Below the pieces are notes generated by a model. It worked only from the letters and a program-made list of their open reading frames with translations. It did not search any database and was not told where the DNA came from. Below are positions 10,601-20,640 of a DNA stretch of 64,000 nt, one piece after another. Every line of letters begins with the position of its first letter. The first letter of the stretch is position 1. The translations under genes and the position numbers were made by a program. The stretch comes from Micropterus salmoides (lineage: Eukaryota; Chordata; Actinopteri; Centrarchiformes; Centrarchidae), in NCBI RefSeq assembly GCF_014851395.1, contig NW_024041150.1, forward strand, positions 40,919,437 to 40,983,436, in the 5' to 3' direction.

Positions 10601-10798
10601 CGTTGAGTTCATCTTCTAACTATTTTCCTCATTGAGTACATTTTGATTGTGCCAGAGATTCAAGTGCAGTGAAATAATGGGACGTCTTATTTTCTACCTT
10701 CAGTTCCCAAACCAGTGCTGTAGAAAAAGTGGAGATCAATGAGGAGGATTGTCTGTCCAGCAACTCAGGATGGCAACTACAAGTGAAAATAGAGGAAG
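7675..10798 (+). CDS. Gene 1 cassette A: five exons, no fingers
   Basis: Exons 7675-7831, 7993-8081, 9129-9361, 10365-10462 and 10716-10798, with phases 1-2, 2-1, 1-0, 0-2 and 2-1, all at GT-AG sites. Exon a1 is acidic (AEDSGSQC, a GAG run, then EEPEQSTSLDEEDLSDPD). Exon a2 gives HLNLRVCLLKDC. Exon a3 codes the 77-residue LRSTFPQL domain (RLRCPRGLQESEFLDILRST, PLKLKTMTPEVI, ALYLRP). Exon a4 is polar (RAKKSLTSQEQRPSPQTRD). Exon a5 gives GWQLQVKIEE and stops being homologous to the finger exon at a new donor, G|GTAATG. The cassette is phase 1 at both ends, so it can be included, skipped or chained to cassette B. Nuclear role inferred from the family only. Confidence 0.7.
8129..8806. mobile_element. 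Non-autonomous hAT element in gene 1 intron
   Basis: Ends TAGGGGTGGGA (8129) and TCCCACCCCTA (8806), flanked by acagctag (8121-8128) and acggctag (8807-8814), a 7/8 match to an 8-bp duplication. Non-coding interior of about 678 bp. It lies between exons a2 and a3. Confidence 0.75.
8815..9128. other. Intron remainder before LRSTFPQL exon a3
   Basis: No transposon end recognised. It includes CGCACACAACAGTGGGCTGAAGG near 8967-8990, a phrase that also occurs at 35210-35232 and 55832-55855. Confidence 0.35.
9638..10300. mobile_element. Non-autonomous hAT element with paralogous empty site
   Basis: Ends TAGGGCTGGATGATTAA and AAATCGTCCAGCCCTA, flanked by tgctaagt (9630-9637) and tgcgaagt (10301-10308). 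The equivalent place in cassette B (12949-12956, tgctaagt) lacks the element and continues into the same downstream intron sequence, so the insertion followed the cassette duplication. A part copy of the AAAGGAGACC MITE (9729-9925) with a run of about 20 C is nested inside. Confidence 0.85.
9729..9925. mobile_element. Half copy of the AAAGGAGACC MITE, nested
   Basis: AAAGGAGACCTATC at 9730 is followed by CCAGTCCTATATTGTAG and CTCCTGTATAGCAGC, matching the right end of the 461-943 element inverted. It ends at a poly-C tract (9901-9920), where the homology stops. Confidence 0.6.
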
Positions 10799-11421
10799 GT
10801 AATGATTGAGAACGACGTGGAATATCTGATGAATGTAAGTGCCCCATCTTCTGCTCGCTCTGCAGCTGAGAGCGAAGGGTACAATCTTGGCTTTGCGGCC
10901 AAATCAGCGGCTGTTACACGGTGGATCAATGTATTTTAGCATCACAACTAGGGCCGGGCGTTAATATCTGTATAATGAGGTACACAATAGAGATAGAGAT
11001 ATAAAATTACACAATACCGTTTATACCGATGTAGTTTGATGAGTTAATTAATGTGTTTCCGTAAAGTCCTGCGCCTCTCTCTGCCTCGCAGCCCCGCCCC
11101 TCCCTCTGCGTCTGCACGCAGCCATTTACTCACAAACTCTCAACAACATGGAGGGGGAGGAAAAAAAACAACGGTTCTGTCAGTGTTTCCCACACATTCA
11201 CTTTACTTCGGCGGCCCGTCCAGGTCAGGAGTAAGAAAATAATCATTTGTTGCAGTCCGAGTCAAAATAGTTGAAAATGAGCTCCACCTACGACAGTCAC
11301 ATGGGGACGTTTTACTGCTTTGAGTACTGTTACTGTTAATACTTTAAGTACATGTTCCTGATTATTCTAAAAATACTTTATATATTGCAAAAATAACATT
11401 TTCTGATCTTTATTTTTCCAG
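10799..11421. other. Spacer between cassettes A and B
   Basis: Starts with the remains of the finger exon: CAGCTGAGAGCGAAGGGTAC at 10863 matches the B exon at 13484, then homology ends. One hAT-like end (TAGGGCCGGGCGTTAATATC, about 10949) and another hAT-like phrase (CAGTGTTTCCCACACATTCA, about 11180) are present. No fingers are found here. Confidence 0.5.
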
Positions 11422-13109
11422 ATGTGGAAGACTTAGGGTGTCAGTACATCTTACACCACATTAAGGAAGAGGAGGGTGAAGATGAGGAGTCTGCAAAGGA
11501 GCCAGTGCAGACCACCAGTCCAGAAGAAGAGCATCCGGGGGACCCGGATGATCAAATACCAAATTCAAGGTTCAACAAATATGATATGATGTTACCACAT
11601 AGTTTGTTTCTGTGGGAGTGAGACAGGAATTTGGGTATGTAGGGGGAATAACGCTGACACACAGAACTACATTTCCTTGCAGAGGTCAGTCTGTTCAGAG
11701 GAACTGCGGGATGTGGGCTCCTCTAAACCTCCGAGTCTGTCTGTTAGAGGACTCCCACACCACTGTGCTCTCAAAAGGCGGTAAGTGTCCAACAAAAAGT
11801 AAAATGTCCTGTCAGGATGTTGGGAGTGTGCATTGGAGGAAACACACAGTCTTGGAAAAAAAAATCTTCCTGAATACAGCTCATAATGTTCCTGTTAAAT
11901 TTTTGACAAAAGCATCATACAAGAAATGCTGTATTATATTCTTTGCGTTCATTCAGGGCTTTTTTTGCTGATTCTCTGAAAGTTTGGTTACTTTTGGGTG
12001 GAAATTTCACTGTTGTGCAGTTTTGTCAGGATGACCATTTATTCTTTGAATACTGCGATGAATTTATTTGTTTGTGTTAGTGTTAAAGTCCCCATTGCTG
12101 GACCTGAGGTGTCCTCGAGGCCTGCAGGAGGACGACTTCCTGGACCTGCTGAGGTCCACCTTCCCTCAGCTAACAGGACGGTTTGATGCCTTTACAACCG
12201 ACGCAACCAGAAAACTCTCCCCTCTGAAGCTAAAGACACTGACACCAGAGGAGATCCAAAGATCCATCAAATCCAGAGGGAAAGGAAGATCAGCAGCCCT
12301 TTATATTCGAGCACAGGTAGATCATGTACTTACTTCCCCGATGAGCTGTACCATAATATGAGACAATTTTCTCTCACATTTGCAGATCAAACCAGCAGCA
12401 GCTAACTGCTTAAATCCACTGACCGGAGCTAATCGCGGCCATTATAGTCAGTGGTTTTTGAGTCCACCAGACGCGGCCGCAGCGCGTCCCTGAAGCGTCC
12501 CTGAAGCGAATAGGTAGCAGGTCTATTTTTGCCGCTAGCCGTGTCAAGCAGCACAGAGCAGATTGAACCAGGCAGGAAGTCAGACACTGAGAATCTGGTG
12601 AATTTTCAAAATAAAACACCCAGTGGAGACTCCCGATCGAACAACAATAAACTCGATTAAAACAAACACAAAAAGAAATCATTTAACTATGTAGCCTACT
12701 TAACCATAGCAGAAACACAAAATGCAAACACTGGTTACCAAATCAGCAAAATTCAAGAGCTGTGAAGAAGGCAGTAGAAGCAAAAAAAAAGACAAATTAA
12801 TAACACGTCAATAACGTGGGGCAGGCTGCATGCTCCGCTTCTGAAACGCTTCCAGTGGACTTTGAGGCCGGGCTATGGACGCATCAAAACCGTGGCGCAG
12901 CCGTAACGCGCCGTAGCCAGTGGATTCCCGGCGTAAAAGATCTGATTTGCTAAGTTAAAGTTTGAACTTTCATGTGCATATTTCATGGTTCAAAAGTCTG
13001 TTGGTTTCTTCCAGAGAGCAAACAAATCCCTGACAAGCCAAGAGCAACGTCCTCCGCAGGGGAAAGACACGGATGACACAAGAAATTATGAAAACAGGCC
13101 ACATGCAAA
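11422..13109 (+). CDS. Gene 1 cassette B: four exons leading to the finger exon
   Basis: Exons 11422-11569, 11683-11780, 12081-12316 and 13015-13109, phases 1-2, 2-1, 1-0 and 0-2, then the finger exon. b1 is acidic (DVEDLGCQYILHHIKEEEGE). b2 gives APLNLRVCLLEDSHTTVLSK. b3 is the LRSTFPQL domain (LDLRCPRGLQEDDFLDLLRS, TPEEIQRSIKSRGKG, ALYIRAQ) with one extra Ala codon against the other copies. b4 gives RANKSLTSQEQRP. All splice sites fit consensus and all frames join. Cassettes A and B are clear tandem duplicates that also share intron sequence. Which cassette is used, or both, cannot be told from DNA. Confidence 0.8.
12405..12935. mobile_element. Possible MITE in cassette B intron
   Basis: AATCCACTGACC (12413) faces GCCAGTGGATTC (12916-12927) as a short inverted repeat, and homology to the A and C introns is interrupted between them. 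The interior holds NotI-like GCGGCCGC and AT-rich sequence. Ends and target duplication are not precise, so this is tentative. Confidence 0.4.
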
Positions 13110-13370
13110 GTGAGTTAAAAACAACACAAATGAGGACTGTATCTTTAAGAACTGGGTGTCTATAATACAAGCTAACTTACTAAATTGTTAGACATTAGAG
13201 GATCATTCTGCAGATATTATCTTCTCTTCTTGCATAAAGTGCTGGAATGCATAACTCGGTGTTTGAGATTATCTTTAAATGCATATCCTCATTAAGTACA
13301 TGTTGATTGAAGATGAAAGTACATTGAAATAATGCGACTCTTTATTTTCTTCCTTCACTTCCCAAACCAG

Positions 13371-14229
13371 TGCTGTAGAAAAAGACAAAGAAGATCCTCT
13401 GTCCGCCATCTCGAGATGGCAACTACAAGTGAAAATAGAGGAAGACGAAGACCAAATTATATCTAAACTAATATTAGATCCAGCTGAGAGCGAAGTGCAC
13501 AATGAAGATGGCGATGATGTTGATCGGGTGGAGGAAGATGAAGGAGATGACGACCGGAAACAAGACAAGAATGATGTGGAGCTGAGGGAGCGCGAAGATG
13601 AACAGAGCTCATCAAAGATGATGAGGAAGCGACGAGTCGAACATTCAGGAATCAAAACAAAGAAAAGGAAACGGGTGCAGTCGTCTCTGAATAAGAGTGA
13701 CGCTCCTCTGTCCTGTAAAGTCTGCCGAGCTCTTCGTGGGTCAATGAACATGTTGATTAAACACGCCTGGAGTCATGTGGACGATCCAGAAAGGCTCTGC
13801 GGAGTTTGTGGAGAACATCCAGAGTCTGTAGAGGAGCTGAGGAGTCACCTTCAAAGTCACCAGAAAACACACCGCTGTGGAAAATCTTTCCTCACTGCGG
13901 TTGGTCTGAATGGTCATGCTGCTGTACACACAGGAGAGAGACCATACAAATGTGATGTCTGCCATAAAGCATTTAAGTTTAAGGCTAGTTTGAAGACTCA
14001 CCGGTGGAAGCATGTGGAGGATAAACCACACAAATGTGATTACTGTGATCAGGCTTTTGCTTTCAAACAGCAGCTGAGGGTTCACAGCAGGACCCACACA
14101 GGTGAGAAGCCTTACAGCTGCGATGTGTGCGGAAAATCAGTCCGTGACTTTCGAGCTTTAGCTTATCACAAGTTGAGGCACACTGGGAAAAAACATTACG
14201 GCTGTCAGTTTGTTGGAAGCGTTTTTTAA
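13371..14229 (+). CDS. Gene 1 last exon: acidic region and C2H2 zinc fingers
   Basis: The acceptor CCCAAACCAG ends at 13370 and the phase-2 join gives NAVEK; stop TAA at 14227-14229. It codes RWQLQVKIEEDEDQ, a long Asp/Glu/Arg-rich stretch, a basic segment (KKRKRVQSS), then fingers. The first units are degenerate: one with CKVC, one with LCGVCG, and one that has lost its first Cys (HRCGKSF). Three are well formed: 13951-14013 (CDVC..HRWKH), 14035-14097 (CDYC..HSRTH) and 14119-14181 (CDVC..HKLRH), with TGERPYK and TGEKPYS linkers. Likely a sequence-specific nuclear DNA-binding protein. The protein ends GCQFVGSVF, shortly before remains of further fingers. Confidence 0.85.
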
Positions 14230-14269
14230 CTCCTCAACGTGAAAAATTCACACAAAAACGTACTTCTGA

Positions 14270-14640
14270 TGTTTGCTGTAAGACATCTCCCAATCAAAGT
14301 TGGTTAAAGTTTCAGCTGGAAACACACAGCGAGGAGGTGGGATGGGATTGTCTTGTCAAGCATCTCTGAAGAGACGCATATTTGTCCACACTGCGGAGAG
14401 ACCGTATAAATGCTCAGGTTGTGGATGAACCTTTAGCACTTGGAGTATTCTCAGAGGCCACCGTTCAGTCTTCAAACCGTTTGTCTGTGGGGTTTGTGGG
14501 AAAGCGTGCGCTCACCAAGAACACCTGATGGTCCACATGAGGACCCACAGCGGAGAGACACCTTACCAGTGCACCGTCTATGGCAAAGCCTTCACTGAGC
14601 GAAAACAGCCAGCAGTGGATGAACTGAAGACAGGAAGAGT
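14270..14640 (+). pseudogene. Remains of further zinc fingers after the stop
   Basis: This stretch codes, with stops and shifts, ERPYKCSGCG followed by TGA, then VFKPFVCGVCGKACAHQEHL and MRTHSGETPYQCTV. It aligns with the locus D finger exon (40620-40987), so the ancestral protein carried more fingers. A repeat appears at 16873-17230. Confidence 0.75.
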
Positions 14641-15879
14641 CTGTAACTTTTCTAATGAATGGAGAGAAAAAACCCTCAGTGTTCATGTGTAATAATTTAC
14701 ACAAATGTGTCCAGTGGTTTTTATTTTAGGTTTCAGTAACCAGCATTTCAAGCTCACTTCATCATGTGTTGTACTGAGAAGAACATAAACATGATACTGC
14801 TGAAAGTTCTCAATGGTGGAAGAAGAAGTATTAAAATAGTTGTTATGTTTAATAATGTTTAATAATGTTACCAAGCTGCAAATGCAATGCTACTAACAAC
14901 ATTGCCCAGATGAGCTGAATTAACATTAACCAGACTTTAAATATTAATAATAAATATTTGATTTAATTCATTAGAATCACAAAAGAATTAGCGCTTAATT
15001 TTCTATAAAGATGTTATTTTGTTGAGGAAAAGGACAGAAAAAAAGTCACTAATCACATTTTTTGAAAAAAACCATGATCATAATTGTTTTAAATGTTCTA
15101 CCTCAGATATGTTAATGATCTACTGTTTGGCATCAAGTGTTTTTCACGTTCTGACCGTAAAGAATTGTTTATCCACACAATTAACCGTGTGACCCTTCAA
15201 TTTTCACTCTGGAGCAAACATCACTGATTTGACATTTATCTTGATAATTATCGATATCAAAGATATGAAATGTTTTTATCGTGATTACAGTCCACCCTTA
15301 TGTTACCCTTCATTTCAACCAAGCGGAGTATTTCCAGAAAACGTGTCTGACATGAAAAATCTCCTGTCGTGTCTGAAGTTCATATAGTAGTACAAGTAAC
15401 AAGTAGGGGGTTCACCCATCCACCTGCCTAATTCTGTCTGAAGGCTCTGACTCACTGTTTCAGACAGAGGATGTGTACAGGGCCAGTATAAGATAAGGAA
15501 TTGTTTTAAACTGTGAATCATGCAAAACTATGTAGCTGCAACATAATAGTCCCCTTTAAATGAAGTGAGTATCATAGTGTAGAAAAGTCCTACAGTACAG
15601 ATTTGGCATCAGTGTAACTTGAAGTGCTGAAGTAAAAGTACGTGTAATACTGCTGGGCAGCTTGTGAACGCGTTAGCAGCGTGGCTGTAGGCAGCGTCCG
15701 TCAGTCCACCACTTTGGTTCAGACTGAAATATCTCAGCTATTGTGGGAGAAAACCTTCAGCTGTTCAGGTCCTCTGGAGGCAGTGTGATGCTTGGGTGAT
15801 GTACTGCTAGGAAACCTTGGGTGATGCTATTCATGTGGATGTTACTTGACACGTACCACCTACCTAAGCATTGTTGCAC
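14641..15879. other. 3' flank of gene 1 up to the gap
   Basis: A/T-rich and non-coding. It contains a diverged relative of the AAAGGAGACC MITE (about 15390-15560) and, at 15757-15879, scraps of a Tc1-like transposase region (ATTCATGTGGATGTTACTT). The same sequence follows the gap at 17231-18512 with many one-base differences; this left copy is usually the shorter one. Confidence 0.55.
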
Positions 15880-16379
15880 NNNNNNNNNNNNNNNNNNNNN
15901 NNNNNNNNNNNNNNNNNNNNNNNNNNNNNNNNNNNNNNNNNNNNNNNNNNNNNNNNNNNNNNNNNNNNNNNNNNNNNNNNNNNNNNNNNNNNNNNNNNNN
16001 NNNNNNNNNNNNNNNNNNNNNNNNNNNNNNNNNNNNNNNNNNNNNNNNNNNNNNNNNNNNNNNNNNNNNNNNNNNNNNNNNNNNNNNNNNNNNNNNNNNN
16101 NNNNNNNNNNNNNNNNNNNNNNNNNNNNNNNNNNNNNNNNNNNNNNNNNNNNNNNNNNNNNNNNNNNNNNNNNNNNNNNNNNNNNNNNNNNNNNNNNNNN
16201 NNNNNNNNNNNNNNNNNNNNNNNNNNNNNNNNNNNNNNNNNNNNNNNNNNNNNNNNNNNNNNNNNNNNNNNNNNNNNNNNNNNNNNNNNNNNNNNNNNNN
16301 NNNNNNNNNNNNNNNNNNNNNNNNNNNNNNNNNNNNNNNNNNNNNNNNNNNNNNNNNNNNNNNNNNNNNNNNNNNNNNN
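15880..16379. other. Assembly gap of 500 N
   Basis: Exactly 500 Ns, the usual placeholder for a gap of unknown size. The sequence just right of it (16380 on) repeats 13777 on, and the sequence just left of it (to 15878) matches up to 18511. Confidence 0.99.
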
Positions 16380-16832
16380 GTGGACGATCCAGAAAGGCTC
16401 TGCGGAGTTTGTGGAGAACATCCAGAGTCTGTAGAGGAGCTGAGGAGTCACCTTCAAAGTCACCAGAAAACACACCGCTGTGGAAAATCTTTCCTCACTG
16501 CGGTTGGTCTGAATGGTCATGCTGCTGTACACACAGGAGAGAGACCATACAAATGTGATGTCTGCCATAAAGCATTTAAGTTTAAGGCTAGTTTGAAGAC
16601 TCACCGGTGGAAGCATGTGGAGGATAAACCACACAAATGTGATTACTGTGATCAGGCTTTTGCTTTCAAACAGCAGCTGAGGGTTCACAGCAGGACCCAC
16701 ACAGGTGAGAAGCCTTACAGCTGCGATGTGTGCGGAAAATCAGTCCGTGACTTTCGAGCTTTAGCTTATCACAAGTTGAGGCACACTGGGAAAAAACGTT
16801 ACGGCTGTCAGTTTGTGGGAAGCGTTTTTTAA
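16380..16832 (+). CDS. Second, partial copy of the gene 1 finger exon
   Basis: In frame from the first base after the gap (VDDPERLCGVCGEH) to TAA at 16830-16832. Same fingers as 13777-14229, with one visible residue change (TGKKR versus TGKKH before YGCQFVG). It has no 5' part because it begins at the gap. Most likely the same exon seen on a second contig rather than a separate gene. Confidence 0.75.
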   Translation: MDDPERLCGVCGEHPESVEELRSHLQSHQKTHRCGKSFLTAVGLNGHAAVHTGERPYKCDVCHKAFKFKASLKTHRWKHVEDKPHKCDYCDQAFAFKQQLRVHSRTHTGEKPYSCDVCGKSVRDFRALAYHKLRHTGKKRYGCQFVGSVF

Positions 16833-16872
16833 CTCCTCAACGTGAAAAATTCACACAAAAACGTACTTCTGA

Positions 16873-17230
16873 TGTTTGCTGTAAGACATCTCCCAATCAA
16901 AGTTGGTTAAAGTTTCAGCTGGAAACACACAGCGAGGAGGTGGGATGGGATTGTCTTGTCAAGCATCTCTGAAGAGACACATATTTGTCCACACTGCGGA
17001 GAGACCGTATAAATGCTCAGGTTGTGGATGAACCTTTAGCACTTGGAGTATTCTCAGAGGCCACTGTTCAGTCTTCAAACCGTTTGTCTGTGGGGTTTGT
17101 GGGAAAGCGTGCGCTCACCAAGAACACCTGATGGTCCACATGAGGACCCACAGCGGAGAGACACCTTACCAGTGCACCGTCTATGGCAAAGCCTTCACTC
17201 AGAGCGAAAACAGCCAGCAGTGGATGAACT
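16873..17230 (+). pseudogene. Second copy of the decayed extra fingers
   Basis: Matches 14270-14640, including the TGA after CSGCG. This copy keeps two extra bases near 17200 (TTCACTCAGAGCG), giving a slightly longer open stretch. Confidence 0.7.
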
Positions 17231-18512
17231 GAAGACAGGAAGAGTCTGTAACTTTTCTACTGAATGGAGAGGGGAAAAAACCTCAGTGTTCATGTGTAAT
17301 AATTTACACAAATGTGTCCAGTGGTTTTTATTTTAGGTTTCAGTAACCAGCATTTCAAGCTCACTTCATCATGTGTTGTACTGAGAAGAACATAAACATG
17401 ATACTGCTGAAAGTTCTCAATGGTGGAAGAAGAAGTATTAAAATAGTGTTGTTATGTTTAATAATGTTTAATAATGTTACCAAGCTGCAAATGCAATGCT
17501 ACTAACAACATTGCCCAGATGAGCTGAATTAACATTAACCAGACTTTAAATATTAATAATAAATATTTGATTTAATTCATTAGAATCACAAAAGAATTAG
17601 CGCTTAATTTTTCTATAAAGATGTTTATTTTGTTGAGGAAAAGGGACAGAAAAAAAGTCACTAATCACATTTTTTGAAAAAAGACCATGATCATAATTGT
17701 TTTAAATGTTCTACCTCAGATATGTTAAGTGATCTACTGTTTGGCATCAAGTGTTTTTCACGTTCTGACCGTAAAGAATTGTTTATCCACACAATTAACC
17801 GTGTGGCCCTTCAATTTTCACTCTGGAGCAAACATCAGCTGATTTGACATTTATCTTGATAATTATCGATATCAAATGATATGAAATGTTTTTATCGTGA
17901 TTACAGTCCACCCTTATGTTACCCTTCATTTCAACCAAGCGGAGTATTTCCAGAAAACGTGTCTGACATGAAAAATCTCCTGTCGTGTCTGAAGTTCATA
18001 TAGTAGTACAAGTAACAAGTAGGGGGTTTCACCCATCCACCTGCCTAATTCTGTCTGAAGGCTCTGACTCACTGTTTCAGACAGAGGATGTGTACAGGGC
18101 CAGTATAAGATAAGGAATTGTTTTTAAACTGTGAATCATGCAAAACTATTAGTAGAGCTGCAACATAATATGTCCCCTTTAAATGAAGTGAGTGTCATAG
18201 TGTAGAAAAGTCCTACAGTACAGATATTGGCATCAATGTATACTTGAAGTACTGAAGTAAAAGTACGTGTAATGATACTGCTGGGCAGCTTGTGAACGCG
18301 TTAGCAGCGTGGCTGTAGGCAGCGTCCGTCAGTCCACCACTTTGGTTCAGACTGAAATATCTCAGCAGCTATTGTGGGAGAAAACCTTCAGCTGTTCAGG
18401 TCCTCTGGAGGCAGTGTGATGCTTTGGGTGATGTACTGCTAGGAAACCTTGGGTGATGCTATTCATGTGGATGTTACTTTGACACGTACCACCTACCTAA
18501 GCATTGTTGCAG
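17231..18512. repeat. Second copy of the gene 1 3' flank
   Basis: Nearly identical to 14641-15879, differing mainly by single-base insertions (for example AGGGACAG for AGGACAG and TTAAGTGATC for TTAATGATC). The match ends at 18511, where the left copy meets the gap. Confidence 0.85.
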
Positions 18513-18763
18513 ACCATGTAGACCGTTTCGTGGAACTGCTGAACGAGTGGCCTCTTATAATGTGCCCTCCCACAAAACAAAAATGGTTCGTCTTTGAGGA
18601 ACAACAACAATTGACATTAATGGCTGTGTGATGGTTATTTTGAGGGGACGGCAAATTTACACTGTCTTACACTCACTACAGTGTTGTCACATGAAAAGAT
18701 ATAATCAAATATTTACAAACATGTGAGGGGTGTACTCTCTTTTGTTAAATACTGTATCTATGA
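18449..18763 (+). mobile_element. Tc1-like transposase scrap plus Tc1 end
   Basis: 18466-18620 codes HVDVTLTRTTYLSIVADHVD and FVFEEQQQ, remains of a Tc1-like catalytic region with the DNAPC part deleted. 18616-18763 is the terminal part of a different Tc1-like family (AATGGCTGTGTGATG, TTTTGAGGGGAC, AAAAGATATAATCAAAT, GAGGGGTGTACTC). Both are dead. Confidence 0.7.
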
Positions 18764-20640
18764 TGACTCTATTCAATGCATTGCTCATAAATGTGATCCC
18801 CAGAGAATGAACGTTTATTCTTATTATTACCTGCTACAGCAGGTCAGGAGCTTATAATTATCTTAACGTCCAGTGTACTTTATGGATTGGCACAGGACTT
18901 TTACAATTTGTTACAAACATTCATTGTATCCAGACTAACTTTATATTTTTCCAACAGAAATTGGCGTCCATGGTATTGGACACGCCTGGGGTGATGTTAA
19001 CGCTGGGGTTACAAAAAACTTTATATTTCTCACTTGACCACCAGTCCAACCTTCACATTTCACTCACATTTGAGAAGCAAGAAACGGTGACTATTTAGAA
19101 TTTTTACTCACTATATCATCTATATTAAACTGAGACAAATTTTTTGTTTTAGACATTTTATTAAATGGCGTGTATGAATCCTATGACCAAAATAGTCGTC
19201 GTGTTACTTATGGATGAAATTAAAGTTAAAAAAAAAACAATGATTCCCGTTTTTGCTGGCGACAGCCTGAAACCCTAAAAGGACTACTTTGAGAACCATT
19301 GTCCCAAAAGATGTCCAATGGGCCTCAACCACAATGTCAGAAAAACAATCTAAAGAGTCCCTGCAAAGATGTTTGGTTTGTGAAAATTCTGATAAAAGTG
19401 AGACATGCTGTCACAATTACCCAGATCCCAAAGGGACACCTTCACAATGCTGCTGTGTCCAAACCTCAACCTTATTAACAAGTAAAATAATATCAACAGG
19501 GCTCAACGTTAAACTTATTTGCAACTGGCCCCATTGGGCCTGAAGACAATTTTTACTGGACCTTCCTCCAAAAGTTATTTATCAGTTTTACAACAAAAAC
19601 AAACACTTATAAGTTATGTTATACTGTTAACATGTTTAATCGTTTATTAAAAACATCCTGGATATAAAAAAAAAAAAACTAACAAAAAATGAATCACAGT
19701 TAAAATTAGCCTAAAAAATAAAAAGGTAAAAAAAAAAAATGAACTTTTAAAACAAAACATACTAACAGACTCTAACATGACACCCATTTAATAAAATGTA
19801 CACAGAGCAGCGGACTCGCCCCTGCTGGCCGTTAGAGAGAATGCAGGTTTAAGTTCTGTCTGCATGGTTTCACTTTCAGACCCAGAGGTTGCTGCTTGAT
19901 TGAGATTAGAGAAATAACATTTGACAACCACTGGATTGGACAACGGTGCGCACCATGAGCTGCAAAAAAACTGCAGGATGAGGAGTGTCTAAAGCGAGTT
20001 TTTGGTTTTCTCTTTTTTAATACTAATGTTTTTGATTGAGTCAGTGAGTTTTTAAAAAACAAAGTTCTACATGTGTGTAAAGTAACTAGTAACTAACGTA
20101 TCAAAAACTGATGTAAAAAGTACAATATTTCCCTCTGAGATGTGGTGGAGTATAAGTAGGAAGTGACATGAAGAGAAAATGCACAAATAAAGCACAAGTA
20201 CCTTAAAGTTGTACTTAAGAACAGCACTTCAGTAAATCAGTTTTCAGGTGAATTTCTGCCTCATTTGCATAAAGTCAAAATTTTGCAACACGTATGCACA
20301 TTGGAGGGAGAAGGCACCGATCTCTGTCTGAGTTTCTGCCAAGTTCCCAGAAAAGTTGAGAGACGGCACCATTTAACAGCCCAAATAGTCGGCAGGTGAA
20401 GGTGCAACCCCTAACTAAAATTAGTAAAACGGAAAAGAATTAGAGCACATAAAACCATGTAACATTATAACTTTAAAATAGGATCAGCATGATTAAAATG
20501 CAAAAGAGATTTAAAAGAGGAAATCATGACAGCCTGTTACTGATAGAGAGTTGGCACGCCGTGTTAAACTGTAAATAGAAACAAAACATTTAAACTCCAT
20601 CAAAATAGCACAAAGGCAACTTATCAGATGCTGAAACTGG
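18764..20640. other. 3' flank of receptor 1
   Basis: No gene. 19021-19520 is similar to 29110-29500 and 20060-20640 to 29530-30074, so this is part of the receptor segmental duplication. 19800-20010 is a partial CCCCTGCTGG-family copy absent from the other flank. 19540-19800 is A-rich with nothing recognised. Confidence 0.55.

Noticed and set aside
16380..16832. A second independent zinc-finger gene
   Set aside because: It starts exactly at the gap, matches 13777-14229 nearly completely, and its 3' flank also matches. An assembly overlap is simpler.
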